IMG/VR virus record: IMGVR_UViG_3300033153_012118
Location: 1-22,207 of that record
DNA from: a virus
DNA length: 22,207 bases
Strand: one strand, 5' to 3'
Part shown: positions 7,606 through 15,360 of the stretch, piece after piece
Numbering within the stretch: the first letter of the stretch is position 1
How the letters are laid out: each line of letters begins with the position of its first letter
Translations under genes and position numbers: made by a program
Notes under the pieces: model-generated
The model's input: the letters and a program-made list of their open reading frames with translations, nothing else
Database searches by the model: none
What the model was told of the DNA's origin: nothing

Positions 7606-8286
7606 ATGATTAATTATTTTTATGACTTTGTTAATCACATTAACAAGAACGAAAAAGTCCCATATTTTATAGAATGTAAAATAAAAGACTTACTGTGTTC
7701 GCTTACTCTAGAAGAAAGAAGTGACGTATTACATCACATTGTTTCTTCTGAGAAATCAAGTGATTGTTTTCGATATTTAGATAAAAATAAGATTCTTGGG
7801 TTTTTAGATATGGCAATTGGGGGATTAAGAAAAATTCCTCAAAATAAAGGTAAATCTAAAAATGCGTTAGACCACACATTAAGAGTTCTTGATGAAGTTC
7901 CTACTGATTTGATTGACTTAAAGTGGGTTGCTTTGTTTCACGATTTAGGGAAAGATGTTTCTCATCATTTTTATGACAACTTTAATAATCACGCTATTTT
8001 TAGCCACAATATAGCAGAAAAGTTATGTAGCTTATATAAAATTCAACGACCACATAAGATTTGTTCTATTGTCAAAAATCACATGTTTCCATTAGACTAT
8101 CAGCGTAATCCGAATTGGACAGATATTGGCGTGTATAGATTTATTAAAAGATGTGGAGAAGAATATGCATTAGACACTGTTAGATTTGCTTATTATGATA
8201 AGAAAGCAGAGAACAATGTAGTAGAGTTTTTAAAGCCAATTTTAGAACTAGAAGAAAGGATTAAAAAAATTGTCAGAAAAACTTAA
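7606..8286 (+). CDS. HD-domain phosphohydrolase-like protein
   Basis: The 226-residue protein contains an HD metal-binding domain: H90 in LDHTLRVLDEVP, H112-D113 in LFHDLGK, then H129, H134 and H159 (IVKNHMFPLD), with an Asp-rich helix near 190. The arrangement most resembles the HD domain attached to tRNA nucleotidyltransferases and poly(A)-polymerase-type enzymes, but no nucleotidyltransferase domain is present. Likely chemistry is hydrolysis of a phosphate ester or nucleotide. I chose the ATG at 7606; an in-frame TTG at 7570 lies inside the previous gene. It overlaps the next gene by 17 bases. That neighbour is a dATP/dGTP diphosphohydrolase-N-type protein, so a role in dNTP-pool shaping is plausible but inferred. 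Confidence 0.76.
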   Translation: MINYFYDFVNHINKNEKVPYFIECKIKDLLCSLTLEERSDVLHHIVSSEKSSDCFRYLDKNKILGFLDMAIGGLRKIPQNKGKSKNALDHTLRVLDEVPTDLIDLKWVALFHDLGKDVSHHFYDNFNNHAIFSHNIAEKLCSLYKIQRPHKICSIVKNHMFPLDYQRNPNWTDIGVYRFIKRCGEEYALDTVRFAYYDKKAENNVVEFLKPILELEERIKKIVRKT

Positions 8287-8677
8287 ACAGGGAGCCAAGT
8301 ATGATGATGGAAAACTTCGATATGACTTAATTCCTATAATTCCCTTGGCCCTTTTAGCACATGTTTATACTCTTGGTGCTATTAAGTATTCAGATAGAAA
8401 TTGGGAGATGGGGATAGATATAAAAAGAATTCATGCGGCTATGATGAGACATTATTTTGCATATAAAGGGGGAGAGAGACTAGACCAAGAAGATGGTCAG
8501 CATCATTTGTCTTCTATGATTTGGGGGGCAATGACCTTGATTGAATATGAATATACTCATCCTGAACTTTTTGAAAAAGACGAAGAACCTAAACCATATG
8601 CAAGTGAAGAGTTTTCAAAGTTAATGGACGAATATTTTCAAAAAACGATTGAAGCTAAAAGGAAGAAGAATGCATGA
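8270..8677 (+). CDS. dATP/dGTP diphosphohydrolase N-terminal domain (DUF5664-type) protein, TTG start
   Basis: The 135-residue protein carries the characteristic phage domain of this family: GAKYDDGKLRYDLIP (8-22), LGAIKYSDRNWEMGI (35-49), MMRHYFAYKGGERLDQEDG (58-76) and HHLSSMIWGAMTLIEYE (78-94). The paired Glu/Asp and His residues suit a metal-dependent nucleotide pyrophosphohydrolase of the all-alpha NTP type. I chose the TTG at 8270 because the family signature begins just after it, AAAGGA lies about nine bases upstream, and the next in-frame ATG would delete the domain core. It probably hydrolyses a purine dNTP; specificity cannot be read from the sequence. Confidence 0.8.
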   Translation: MSEKLKQGAKYDDGKLRYDLIPIIPLALLAHVYTLGAIKYSDRNWEMGIDIKRIHAAMMRHYFAYKGGERLDQEDGQHHLSSMIWGAMTLIEYEYTHPELFEKDEEPKPYASEEFSKLMDEYFQKTIEAKRKKNA

Positions 8678-9032
8678 AGGTTCGAATGGTAAATACTGTA
8701 AACCTAATAAGGCGCCAAAACCAAACTATTTTAAAAAGAAAAAAATTAATAATCCAAAGAATCTCAAACTCTGTGTTAAACAAGCCCCAAAGTGTCAATT
8801 TTGTAATTCTAAACGGGGTTTATCAGCCCATCACATAATTTTTCGCTCAGAGGGTAGAGATGATTCTTTAGAGAATTTAATATCTTTATGTTTTGATTGT
8901 CACAGAAAAGCACATGATGGGTATTATATAAAAGAGATATATATTACAGCAAGGAATTTCGTTATATTTGAATTAGAGCGTTTAAACGATAAAAAGTATG
9001 AACAAACAATATTGGAGCTTAGAAAAAAATGA
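8670..9032 (+). CDS. HNH endonuclease (free-standing)
   Basis: The 120-residue protein has a basic, disordered-looking N-terminus (1-40, Lys and Pro rich) followed by a complete HNH finger. Zinc Cys pair C42/C45 (CQFC) is followed by the catalytic-type His in SAHHIIFRS (H54/H55), N69 in DSLENLISLC, the second Cys pair C74/C77 and HRKAH (78-82). It would nick or cut DNA with a divalent metal. Such genes are common in phages as homing endonucleases or packaging cofactors. Here it sits between nucleotide metabolism and the clamp gene, away from the terminase. I chose the ATG at 8670 with AAAAGG upstream over a TTG at 8649. Confidence 0.85.
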   Translation: MHEGSNGKYCKPNKAPKPNYFKKKKINNPKNLKLCVKQAPKCQFCNSKRGLSAHHIIFRSEGRDDSLENLISLCFDCHRKAHDGYYIKEIYITARNFVIFELERLNDKKYEQTILELRKK

Positions 9033-10126
9033 AGATTTCAACAACAGTAAATGAAGTAAAAAAAGCACTACAAAAACTAACACCAATTATTAACTATAAT
9101 CATTCGACTTTAGCTTATAGATATTTACTCATTAGGAAAAGAGAAGACCGGATAGAGTTTAAAGCTTTTGATGATTATACAGTTGGTTCGTCTTTTGTTG
9201 CGTGTAGTAACATAGAAGGTGAAGAAGAAAATTCTTATGTTTTAGCTAAACATTTTGTAGGGCTTATTGGGAGCTTTGGCTCTAAAGATATTACTTTAGA
9301 AATCAATCAAGAGGGCTGTAAAATTAAGTCTGGGAAATCTAAATATAAGCTTTTAGTGTTAGACAAAGAAATTGCCGAAGAATCACTTAAAGAGCTTGAT
9401 ATTAATTATTATGATTTTGATGAAGATGACACAAAAATAAAAATAAGTAATTTTGCTATTAGTTATATCTCCATTCAACATTGTTTGTCAAAAGACAATA
9501 CACAAATTAATTTACAGAATGTTTTTCTTAAAGACAACAGAATGATAGCTTGTGATGGGGTCAGGGGTGCGTTTGTTGAGTTTGATACAACGAATTTGAA
9601 TGAAGTTATGTTACATAAAAAAGTATGTGATTGTATAATAAACGTTAAAGAGTCTAATGAAATCTGTTTAACAAGAGGTGATAATAGAATTTTTGGGAGA
9701 ACGGACAATTTTATTTTTGTTTCTTCTGTGGGTGATGAGTATCCATATGCACAATTAGAAGATATTATAGTTGGGTTTGATGAAAATTCGCTACCCATAC
9801 AGATTCAAGTAGACACAGAAGATATATCAGAAAAACTTAATCGTGTGTTAATGTTCGCTGATAGCGATACAAATTCTGTTTTGGTTTCTTTTGATGAGAA
9901 AAAACTAATATTGAGCGTAGAGAACACAAATAGCGCAGAAGAAGTCATTGAGGTTTTTAATAACATTAATAAAAATGATATGTCTTTATATATAGATGGT
10001 AAGATTTTAAGAGAGTTTATGAACAAATCTCTTTCTGAAGCTAAATGGCTCGCTTCTGACGAAGAGAGTGTTCAGTATGTTTATGATGGAAATTTATTAC
10101 AATTTTTCTTGGGATTAGATGGATAA
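9029..10126 (+). CDS. dnaN: DNA polymerase III beta-type sliding clamp
   Basis: The 365-residue protein matches the length and three-domain layout of bacterial beta clamps, which form a dimeric ring that tethers the replicative polymerase to DNA. The first domain is recognisable (VNEVKKALQKLTPII, then YRYLLIRKREDRIEFKAFDD and the strand-rich KSGKSKYKLLVLD). The later domains repeat the clamp pattern, for example VFLKDNRMIACDGVRGAFVEF and VLVSFDEKKLILSVEN. The usual C-terminal MPMR-like end is absent; it ends FFLGLDG. It overlaps the upstream HNH stop by 4 bases and shares one base with the sigma-like gene (TAATG). A bacterial-type clamp is less usual in phages than a T4 gp45-like one, though not unknown. 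Confidence 0.84.
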   Translation: MKISTTVNEVKKALQKLTPIINYNHSTLAYRYLLIRKREDRIEFKAFDDYTVGSSFVACSNIEGEEENSYVLAKHFVGLIGSFGSKDITLEINQEGCKIKSGKSKYKLLVLDKEIAEESLKELDINYYDFDEDDTKIKISNFAISYISIQHCLSKDNTQINLQNVFLKDNRMIACDGVRGAFVEFDTTNLNEVMLHKKVCDCIINVKESNEICLTRGDNRIFGRTDNFIFVSSVGDEYPYAQLEDIIVGFDENSLPIQIQVDTEDISEKLNRVLMFADSDTNSVLVSFDEKKLILSVENTNSAEEVIEVFNNINKNDMSLYIDGKILREFMNKSLSEAKWLASDEESVQYVYDGNLLQFFLGLDG

Positions 10127-10638
10127 TGATAATATTTAATTACAACAGGGTTTTGAAAGACTATGAACCTTTGATAATGTCTTATGCTAATAGGATTAAC
10201 AAAGACATTGAAGATATGGCACAAGAAATTAGAATCTATGTTTTTGAGAACTTGTCAAGGTTTGACCCGAACAAAGCTTCGTTAAGTTGGTATATTCCGA
10301 TGATTATTAAGACATCGTATAGGAAGCTTGTTTTTCAGAAAAAGAACCAACAGATATTTGAAGAAGAGTTTTTTGAAATCAGAGATGAAGTGGTCTGTGT
10401 AGAAGAAGAAGATAGTTATGATATAACTCTTTTTAAAATTTTAGAGAAGCTTCATAAAGTAACTGGTGTAAATAGATATTCTCTTATATCTGTTTTTTGG
10501 GCACTAGTATATAACAATGATGATAAGAATTATTCACAACTTTCAGAAAAAATGAAAGCAGAATATACTTCATTTTTAAAATATACAGACATTATTAAAA
10601 AAGTTACAAGAGAAGTAATAGAAGAGAGACAAGAATAA
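10126..10638 (+). CDS. Sigma-70 region 2-like transcription factor (candidate late sigma factor)
   Basis: The 170-residue protein has an N-terminal half that reads as sigma region 2. It runs from a helix around YEPLIMSYANRI (13-24), through DIEDMAQEIRIYVFENL (27-43, the core-RNA-polymerase-binding part), to RFDPNKASLSWYIPMII (45-61) and a basic helix (to about 73) where -10 recognition would lie. The C-terminal half is helical with no convincing region 4. The size and single clear region recall small phage late sigma factors. It starts in a TAATG overlap with the clamp gene and stands just before the terminator that separates the early operon from the virion module. Driving the repeated late promoter motif is an attractive inference, not shown. 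Confidence 0.72.
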   Translation: MIIFNYNRVLKDYEPLIMSYANRINKDIEDMAQEIRIYVFENLSRFDPNKASLSWYIPMIIKTSYRKLVFQKKNQQIFEEEFFEIRDEVVCVEEEDSYDITLFKILEKLHKVTGVNRYSLISVFWALVYNNDDKNYSQLSEKMKAEYTSFLKYTDIIKKVTREVIEERQE

Positions 10639-10648
10639 GGAGGAAATG

Positions 10649-10831
10649 ATGGAAGGTTTAAGTTTTGATAGAGATTTTAAAGTAGAGTTAGAAGACGGGA
10701 AATTTGTTATAAAAGACGGGGAAACGAATGAACTGTATTGTGTTTGTGAGAGTATTGGAGCTACTATGATGGGTATGAAGGGGTTAGAACTAGGGAAAAG
10801 AATGCAGGGAATAAAACAACTAGGGTTTTAA
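10649..10831 (+). CDS. Small protein downstream of the sigma-like gene
   Basis: Not recognised. The 60-residue protein has an acidic first half (FDRDFKVELEDGKF), then a Met/Gly-rich helix, and ends in KQLGF. It has the strongest SD of the operon, AAGGAGG. Two adjacent ATGs exist at 10646 and 10649; the second gives a better spacing of five bases. As the last gene before the terminator and third in a clamp/sigma run, it is placed like a small transcription co-factor. The hydrophobic C-terminus could be a clamp-binding peptide, but this is speculation. Confidence 0.68.
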   Translation: MEGLSFDRDFKVELEDGKFVIKDGETNELYCVCESIGATMMGMKGLELGKRMQGIKQLGF

Positions 10832-10837
10832 TAAACT

Positions 10838-10878
10838 GCAGAGGTGAACTTGTCTTTAGCGACAGGTGTATGTTCTGC
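10838..10878 (+). other. Predicted imperfect RNA hairpin after the early operon
   Basis: Outer stem GCAGA/TCTGC (10838-10842 with 10874-10878) and inner stem ACTTGTC/GACAGGT (10848-10854 with 10861-10867, one wobble) close a six-base loop TTTAGC, with wobble pairs and small internal loops between. It lies between the last early gene and the terminator and contains no gene. It may be a 3' stabilising or processing structure, or part of a short RNA ending at the terminator. Confidence 0.35.
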
Positions 10879-10884
10879 TAAATT

Positions 10885-10915
10885 GGGCTTATTTTTCGAA
10901 ATAAGCCCTTTTTTT
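10885..10915 (+). terminator. Intrinsic terminator closing the early operon
   Basis: A perfect 10-bp stem (GGGCTTATTT with AAATAAGCCC) closes a TTCG tetraloop and is followed directly by seven T residues. This is a textbook rho-independent terminator, placed after the last non-virion gene and five bases before the first late promoter motif. It insulates the virion module from upstream transcription. Confidence 0.93.
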
Positions 10916-10920
10916 GGATA

Positions 10921-10960
10921 AAATTCAAGTATATGCAAGTAAAATCCGTATTTTATAGTA
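10921..10960 (+). promoter_or_regulatory. Late promoter motif, copy 1 (terminase operon)
   Basis: Carries AAATTCAAGT (10921-10930), ten variable bases, then AAAATCCGTA (10941-10950) followed by TTTTATA. The same two blocks with the same spacing occur at 15361 and 21737. CCGTATTT in the second block, about 15 bases after the first block, loosely resembles a sigma-28-type -10 with its -35. If that reading is right, transcription starts near 10960 and the leader to the GTG at 10977 is very short, containing only AAGAAGGG as ribosome binding site. Confidence 0.75.
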
Positions 10961-10976
10961 AAAAGAAGGGTATTTT

Positions 10977-11855
10977 GTGAATGCAATAATGATGACAGAT
11001 GAAGATAGGGATAAGTGGTATCCCGTATTAGCTGACTACTATCGTCAAAAGGGAGAAGCTGAGGATAGAATACCAGATATTGTAAATACTGTTCTTGCTG
11101 AAGCTCAAGCTGGATGGAAAAGGGCTCCTCGTGATTTAGACACTAGGATTAAGATGAAAAGCGGGTATCAGTGGAAATCTCATGCTAATTTAAAACCTAA
11201 GAAAAAAGAAGAAATAGAAGAAAATATCAAATCAAACAAAGAAGAAGATATTTCATTTGAGATAACATCTTCGATGACTAAAAAAGAAAGGGATTGGTTT
11301 GAATTAAGACTTAAAGACTATGTTACTGATTTTGATTTTAATAATAGTTCTGATAAGCCTCTTCTTGAACAACTTCTTGTTGAAGAGTTGATTCAAAGAA
11401 GGCTTTTTGGTTTACAGTTGAAATATATAGATAGGGATTATAGTAAAAAAATGTCGGAAAGTCTTAAGAGGGTTAGCGATATCCAAACAAAGTTAGGTAT
11501 TACCAGAGAACAAAGAGCAGGTGCTTTAGACAATATTGATGGTAATGTTGCTCAGATTTCTGTTGACTTAAACGAGAAACTGAAGAAAATGCCAGAAAAA
11601 ATCAGACGAGAAGAAGAAGAAGAGTTATACTATTCTAATCTTAAAAAGCAAAGACCCATTGTTAATATTCTACCTGCTCCAGAAAAATTAGAAGCCATGT
11701 TAAGAATAGATGGCAAAACCACTGCAAATCTTGACAGTGAACATATTTCGATTATAACTGAACAAGTTGCAAAAGAGATAACAGAAGTTAACGAATCTAA
11801 CAAAGAAAAGCCACCACTTAAAGAACTAGCTGAAGGAATTGATGTTTCTAGATGA
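10977..11855 (+). CDS. Putative small terminase subunit (gene directly upstream of terL)
   Basis: The 292-residue, highly charged, mainly helical protein is called small terminase mainly from position, directly before the large terminase with a 4-base ATGA overlap, as first gene of the late operon. It contains a region (about 12-70) that could be a helix-turn-helix DNA-binding part, a Lys/Glu linker (about 73-92), a central helical region (about 100-200) and a long C-terminal part. It is large for a small terminase. I chose the GTG at 10977 (AAGAAGGG seven bases upstream); ATGs at 10989 and 10992 are alternatives. It could instead be another packaging accessory protein. Confidence 0.5.
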   Translation: MNAIMMTDEDRDKWYPVLADYYRQKGEAEDRIPDIVNTVLAEAQAGWKRAPRDLDTRIKMKSGYQWKSHANLKPKKKEEIEENIKSNKEEDISFEITSSMTKKERDWFELRLKDYVTDFDFNNSSDKPLLEQLLVEELIQRRLFGLQLKYIDRDYSKKMSESLKRVSDIQTKLGITREQRAGALDNIDGNVAQISVDLNEKLKKMPEKIRREEEEELYYSNLKKQRPIVNILPAPEKLEAMLRIDGKTTANLDSEHISIITEQVAKEITEVNESNKEKPPLKELAEGIDVSR

Positions 11856-13426
11856 AAAGACAACAAGCAAGATTATCAAAGAGTGATTTATTTAAACTAA
11901 ATTGCTCAGAAAAATTTATTTTATTTTGTAGGAACAATCCAGCAGAAGCCGCTAAACATCTAATGAATATTGATTTAATGTGGTTTCAAAGAATTATTCT
12001 TCGGTCTCTTTGGGACAAGAAGTATAATCTATTATTATTGGGAAGAGGAATCGGTAAAACTTGGCTTCTTGCTTTATTTGCTTGTCTTTATGCTATGCTT
12101 CATCCCAAAGTTAAAATCGGGGTTATTACTCCGTCGTTTAAGCAAACAGAATTTTTATTTGACAAAATCGCAGAATTTTTTGAAGATTCCCCTTTCTTAA
12201 GAGCGTCTACTGGGAAACTTCAGAGAACTACTTTTAGAGCTATTGTGAGATTCCATAATGGTTCTTTTATTGAGGGTCTTCCTCTTGGTACAGGAGACAA
12301 AATAAGAGGTCGTCGATATAACCTTATATTAATTGATGAATATGCATTTGTTGATGAGGATATTATTAAAAAAGTAGTTAACCCAATGATGAATGTGAAA
12401 ATTCCTGGTATTGAAAATAAACAAGTTATTTCTTCTACTGCATATTATCCATGGAATCATTATTATTTACAATATTTATTTTACAATATTATGTCTGAGA
12501 ATAAGCCAGAGCTTTATGGTTTGCATGAGTATATAAAAGAAGACGTAGACTCAGTTCCAAATGCTCCGTTTTTGTTAGATGAAGATGTATACGAAATGAT
12601 GAAAAGCACAACAACAGCAGAGATATATAATATGGAGAACAAATGCCAATTTCCTATTGAAAATGTGGGATTCTTTTCTGCTAGATTAATTGATGCTTGT
12701 ACCCCAAGAGAAAAAGAGGGTCAAGATTCTTGTCCGATAGAAGTAGAGGGTATTAGTAACAGTAGTTATTCTATGGGTATTGATGCCGCTAGAGTAGCGG
12801 GGGGAGACAATTTTTCGATTAGTATTGAGAAACTAGAGGCTGGAGTAAAGAAATTTGTTCATGGATTTACGCTTAACGGTGCTCCGTATCAAGAAATGAT
12901 ATATCATATAAGAAGATTGACGCAAGAATTTAATATTATTCAGATTAATATGGATGCGGGTGGTGGTGGTACGACTCTTAAAGACCTGCTTATGCAACCC
13001 TACAAGACAATTGAGGGGACAGTTCTTCCAGCAATATTAGATATGGATGATAAAGATATGGAATATAGAGAGGGTCAGCATATTTTAAGAATGATTAATT
13101 TTACAAGAACAGTTGTTAATGATTTGTATATGAGGTTAAAAGCCGATATGCAACATCGAACGCTTCAGTTTCCTCTTGATATTAGAAGACATTCAGATAG
13201 AGAGTTAGAAAAAATAGCTAAAGAAATAATAGAAACTAAACGAGAACTTTTAGTATTGCAAGCAGAAGGAAAAGGGAATTACTATACTTTTGATGTGCCA
13301 AGTCAATTTAAAAAAGATAGAGCTACATCACTAGCATTAGCTACTCAGGCGGCTAATGATTTCTTGTCTATGTACAAAGAAGAAAGTGTTCCTGAGCTTG
13401 CTACTGGATTTTGGATGGACAGATGA
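11852..13426 (+). CDS. terL: Terminase large subunit (packaging ATPase/nuclease)
   Basis: The DNA-packaging motor: it docks on the portal, hydrolyses ATP to pump DNA into the prohead, and cuts the genome. The 524 residues show the ATPase domain with Walker A GRGIGKT (64-70) and Walker B LILIDEYAF with D162-E163. The RNase H-like nuclease domain has D311 (MGIDAAR), D368 (NMDAGGGG) and D489 (KKDRATSLALA) as the metal-binding acid set. All key residues are present, so it should be active. Motifs and length resemble the T4 gp17/Terminase_6 class. It overlaps its upstream neighbour and the portal gene by 4 bases each. Confidence 0.96.
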   Translation: MKRQQARLSKSDLFKLNCSEKFILFCRNNPAEAAKHLMNIDLMWFQRIILRSLWDKKYNLLLLGRGIGKTWLLALFACLYAMLHPKVKIGVITPSFKQTEFLFDKIAEFFEDSPFLRASTGKLQRTTFRAIVRFHNGSFIEGLPLGTGDKIRGRRYNLILIDEYAFVDEDIIKKVVNPMMNVKIPGIENKQVISSTAYYPWNHYYLQYLFYNIMSENKPELYGLHEYIKEDVDSVPNAPFLLDEDVYEMMKSTTTAEIYNMENKCQFPIENVGFFSARLIDACTPREKEGQDSCPIEVEGISNSSYSMGIDAARVAGGDNFSISIEKLEAGVKKFVHGFTLNGAPYQEMIYHIRRLTQEFNIIQINMDAGGGGTTLKDLLMQPYKTIEGTVLPAILDMDDKDMEYREGQHILRMINFTRTVVNDLYMRLKADMQHRTLQFPLDIRRHSDRELEKIAKEIIETKRELLVLQAEGKGNYYTFDVPSQFKKDRATSLALATQAANDFLSMYKEESVPELATGFWMDR

Positions 13427-14967
13427 AAGAAATAAAAGTTGACGAAGCTACTATAGTAGCTGACCAAGATTTTGAAGCAGAAAAAAGAGAAGAACTTGCT
13501 ATTGGATTAAAAATTCCAACTTCTATGAAAACACCAGTTGGGTATTTAGATGGATTAAATAAATTCAAAGATATCTATAATGATATTTATCAACAAATGG
13601 AAGTCAGTTCTAAGCTTTATAAGTTTAATAGTATTGTCGGAAATGCTGTTGATGTTTTAATTGATTTTGCTGTAACACCCCTTAGAGTTCAACCAACGGG
13701 AAATAAGCAATTTGATAAAGTATTAAAGCATTTTTTAGACAATGTGAACAATTCTAATACAAGTACTTTGCCTGGTATATATCCCCTTTGCCAAGAAGTA
13801 GCGTTAGAATGGTTCACTTCTGGGAATGTTTTTCCTTATACTAAGTGGGAAAATGTTAAAGTTGGAAATACGACATATAAGCTTCCAATGTCTATTAATT
13901 TAATTAATCCACAATCTATTGATATACCAAGTGGTCCTATAGCTTTTGGTCAAGAAATAATATATTTAAAATATGATAGTGAATTGATGACCCAGTTGAC
14001 ACAAGATGGGAGAAGCAATCCTGAAGCCGCATTAATTAAAGCGGCTATACCACGAAGTATTCTCAATAGTTTAAAAAAGAATCCAGGTTCTTCTCAGGGA
14101 GCACGACTTAACCCAAAATATGTTACTCATTTGAAAAGAAGGTCTAAAAGCTATCAACCTTGGGGAACTCCGTATCTGTCAAGATGTTTTGATTCTGTTA
14201 CTCTTCTTGAAAGGATAAGACAACTTGATAATTCTATTGCGGCAGGGTTAATTAATTTAATTACTGTTTTTAAGATAGGGACTGAAGAACATCCAGCTTC
14301 CCCACATAGACTTAAGAAATTTGCCGCACTTTTACGAAATCCCAAAGCTACTCAGACTTTAGTTTGGGCGCATGATGTTGACCTTATTCAAGTTGGTCCA
14401 GATGGTAAAGTTTTAGCTTGGAAAGATAAGTACAAAGACGCAAAAGAAGATGTTTTAATTGCATTGGGTATTCCCCCAGTTTTAACTTCACTTAATCAAT
14501 CAGGAGATGAATGGGTTTCTATTCTTTCTCTTATTGAAAGACTATCTCATTGGAGAAAAACTGTGTCTATTTGGCTTGAAAAAGTTTGTGAAGATATAGG
14601 AAGACACAATGAGTTTAAGCAAGAAGTAAAAATAAAATGGGAAAGAATGAATCTTGCTGATGAACAGTCTATAAAGAACTTAGTCTTATCTTTTTATGAC
14701 AGGGGTTTAATTTCTATTAAGACTGCTCTTAGGGAATCTAATTATGATATAGAGCAAGAACATAACGCTAAGAAAGAAGAGAAAGAAATTCAAGAAGATT
14801 TTCTACCTCCCAATCTTCCTTTTAGTGGGAGTAACACAGAAGTAGACAAATCAAGACCAAAAGAAGATAGCACAAAAGAAAAAACAAAAAAAGACACGAA
14901 ATCTGAAAATACAGTTGATTTAAAAGAACAAAAGAAGAAAAAAACACCCAAACCTACTAAGAAATAA
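13423..14967 (+). CDS. Portal protein
   Basis: Forms the dodecameric ring at the unique capsid vertex through which DNA enters and leaves and on which TerL docks. The 514-residue protein follows terL and has portal-like sequence in its middle: YLDGLNKFKDIYNDIYQQM, FTSGNVFPYTKW, INPQSIDIPSG, the SYQPWGTPYLSRCFDSVTLL crown/stem segment and ALGIPPVLTSLNQSGDEW. The C-terminal 60 residues are Lys/Glu/Ser rich and look disordered. I chose the ATG at 13423, which overlaps the terL stop (ATGA), over an in-frame TTG at 13411. The assignment rests on context plus general portal features. Confidence 0.88.
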   Translation: MKEIKVDEATIVADQDFEAEKREELAIGLKIPTSMKTPVGYLDGLNKFKDIYNDIYQQMEVSSKLYKFNSIVGNAVDVLIDFAVTPLRVQPTGNKQFDKVLKHFLDNVNNSNTSTLPGIYPLCQEVALEWFTSGNVFPYTKWENVKVGNTTYKLPMSINLINPQSIDIPSGPIAFGQEIIYLKYDSELMTQLTQDGRSNPEAALIKAAIPRSILNSLKKNPGSSQGARLNPKYVTHLKRRSKSYQPWGTPYLSRCFDSVTLLERIRQLDNSIAAGLINLITVFKIGTEEHPASPHRLKKFAALLRNPKATQTLVWAHDVDLIQVGPDGKVLAWKDKYKDAKEDVLIALGIPPVLTSLNQSGDEWVSILSLIERLSHWRKTVSIWLEKVCEDIGRHNEFKQEVKIKWERMNLADEQSIKNLVLSFYDRGLISIKTALRESNYDIEQEHNAKKEEKEIQEDFLPPNLPFSGSNTEVDKSRPKEDSTKEKTKKDTKSENTVDLKEQKKKKTPKPTKK

Positions 14968-14978
14968 AGGGGATAAAA

Positions 14979-15332
14979 ATGCCGACAGACATCTTGACTC
15001 AACCAAATACTTCAATTCTTGTTATTATTTTAGTTGTTTTAGTTCTAAGAGAGATTATTCCACTTTTTAAGAAATCAAAATTAGAAGAGATACAAGAGCA
15101 ACATAATTTAGAAACAGAGAAAATTAACAGTAAAGCTAATTTGTTGCTTAGAGATGTAGGGGCATTATACGACATGCACAATGTTAAAGACCAAGATGGA
15201 ACTTATATTTGGTATGTTAGAAGCTCTTTAGAGGAAGCCATTTCTAAATTAACAGAGTCTATAATTACTCAAAATATAATTTTCAGAGAATTAGTGACAA
15301 GATTAGAGATAAAGGGCGAAAAAGATAAATAA
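14979..15332 (+). CDS. Single-pass membrane protein with cytoplasmic helical domain
   Basis: The 117-residue protein has a hydrophobic segment at about 13-30 (SILVIILVVLVLREIIPLF) with positive residues just after it. A charged coiled-coil region follows (31-55), then a domain containing ALYDMHNVKDQDGTYIWYV (62-80). An N-out/C-in anchor is expected. It follows the portal gene, with AAAGGGGAT as SD, and is the last gene before the second late promoter. It could be a holin-like or membrane-tethering protein, but the position next to head genes gives no firm clue. Confidence 0.65.
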   Translation: MPTDILTQPNTSILVIILVVLVLREIIPLFKKSKLEEIQEQHNLETEKINSKANLLLRDVGALYDMHNVKDQDGTYIWYVRSSLEEAISKLTESIITQNIIFRELVTRLEIKGEKDK

Positions 15333-15360
15333 TCTGTTCACTGATAGTGGTTTAAAAAGT

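Noticed and set aside
7570-8677. Evidence for a full Z-genome (2-aminoadenine) pathway
   Set aside because: Only a DUF5664-type protein and a generic HD protein are present; no PurZ is seen and the HD domain does not look like DatZ.
10832-10976. A tRNA gene in the gap between the early and late modules
   Set aside because: No cloverleaf, no T-arm GTTCGANTC-like sequence and no CCA-compatible acceptor stem; the gap holds a hairpin, a terminator and a promoter motif.
12880-12900. Additional late-promoter copies at CTCCGTATC (near 12883 and 14168)
   Set aside because: Only part of the second block matches and the first block is absent at the required distance.
13411-13426. Possible programmed frameshift between terL and the portal gene
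   Set aside because: A normal ATGA stop/start overlap explains the junction and each protein is complete.
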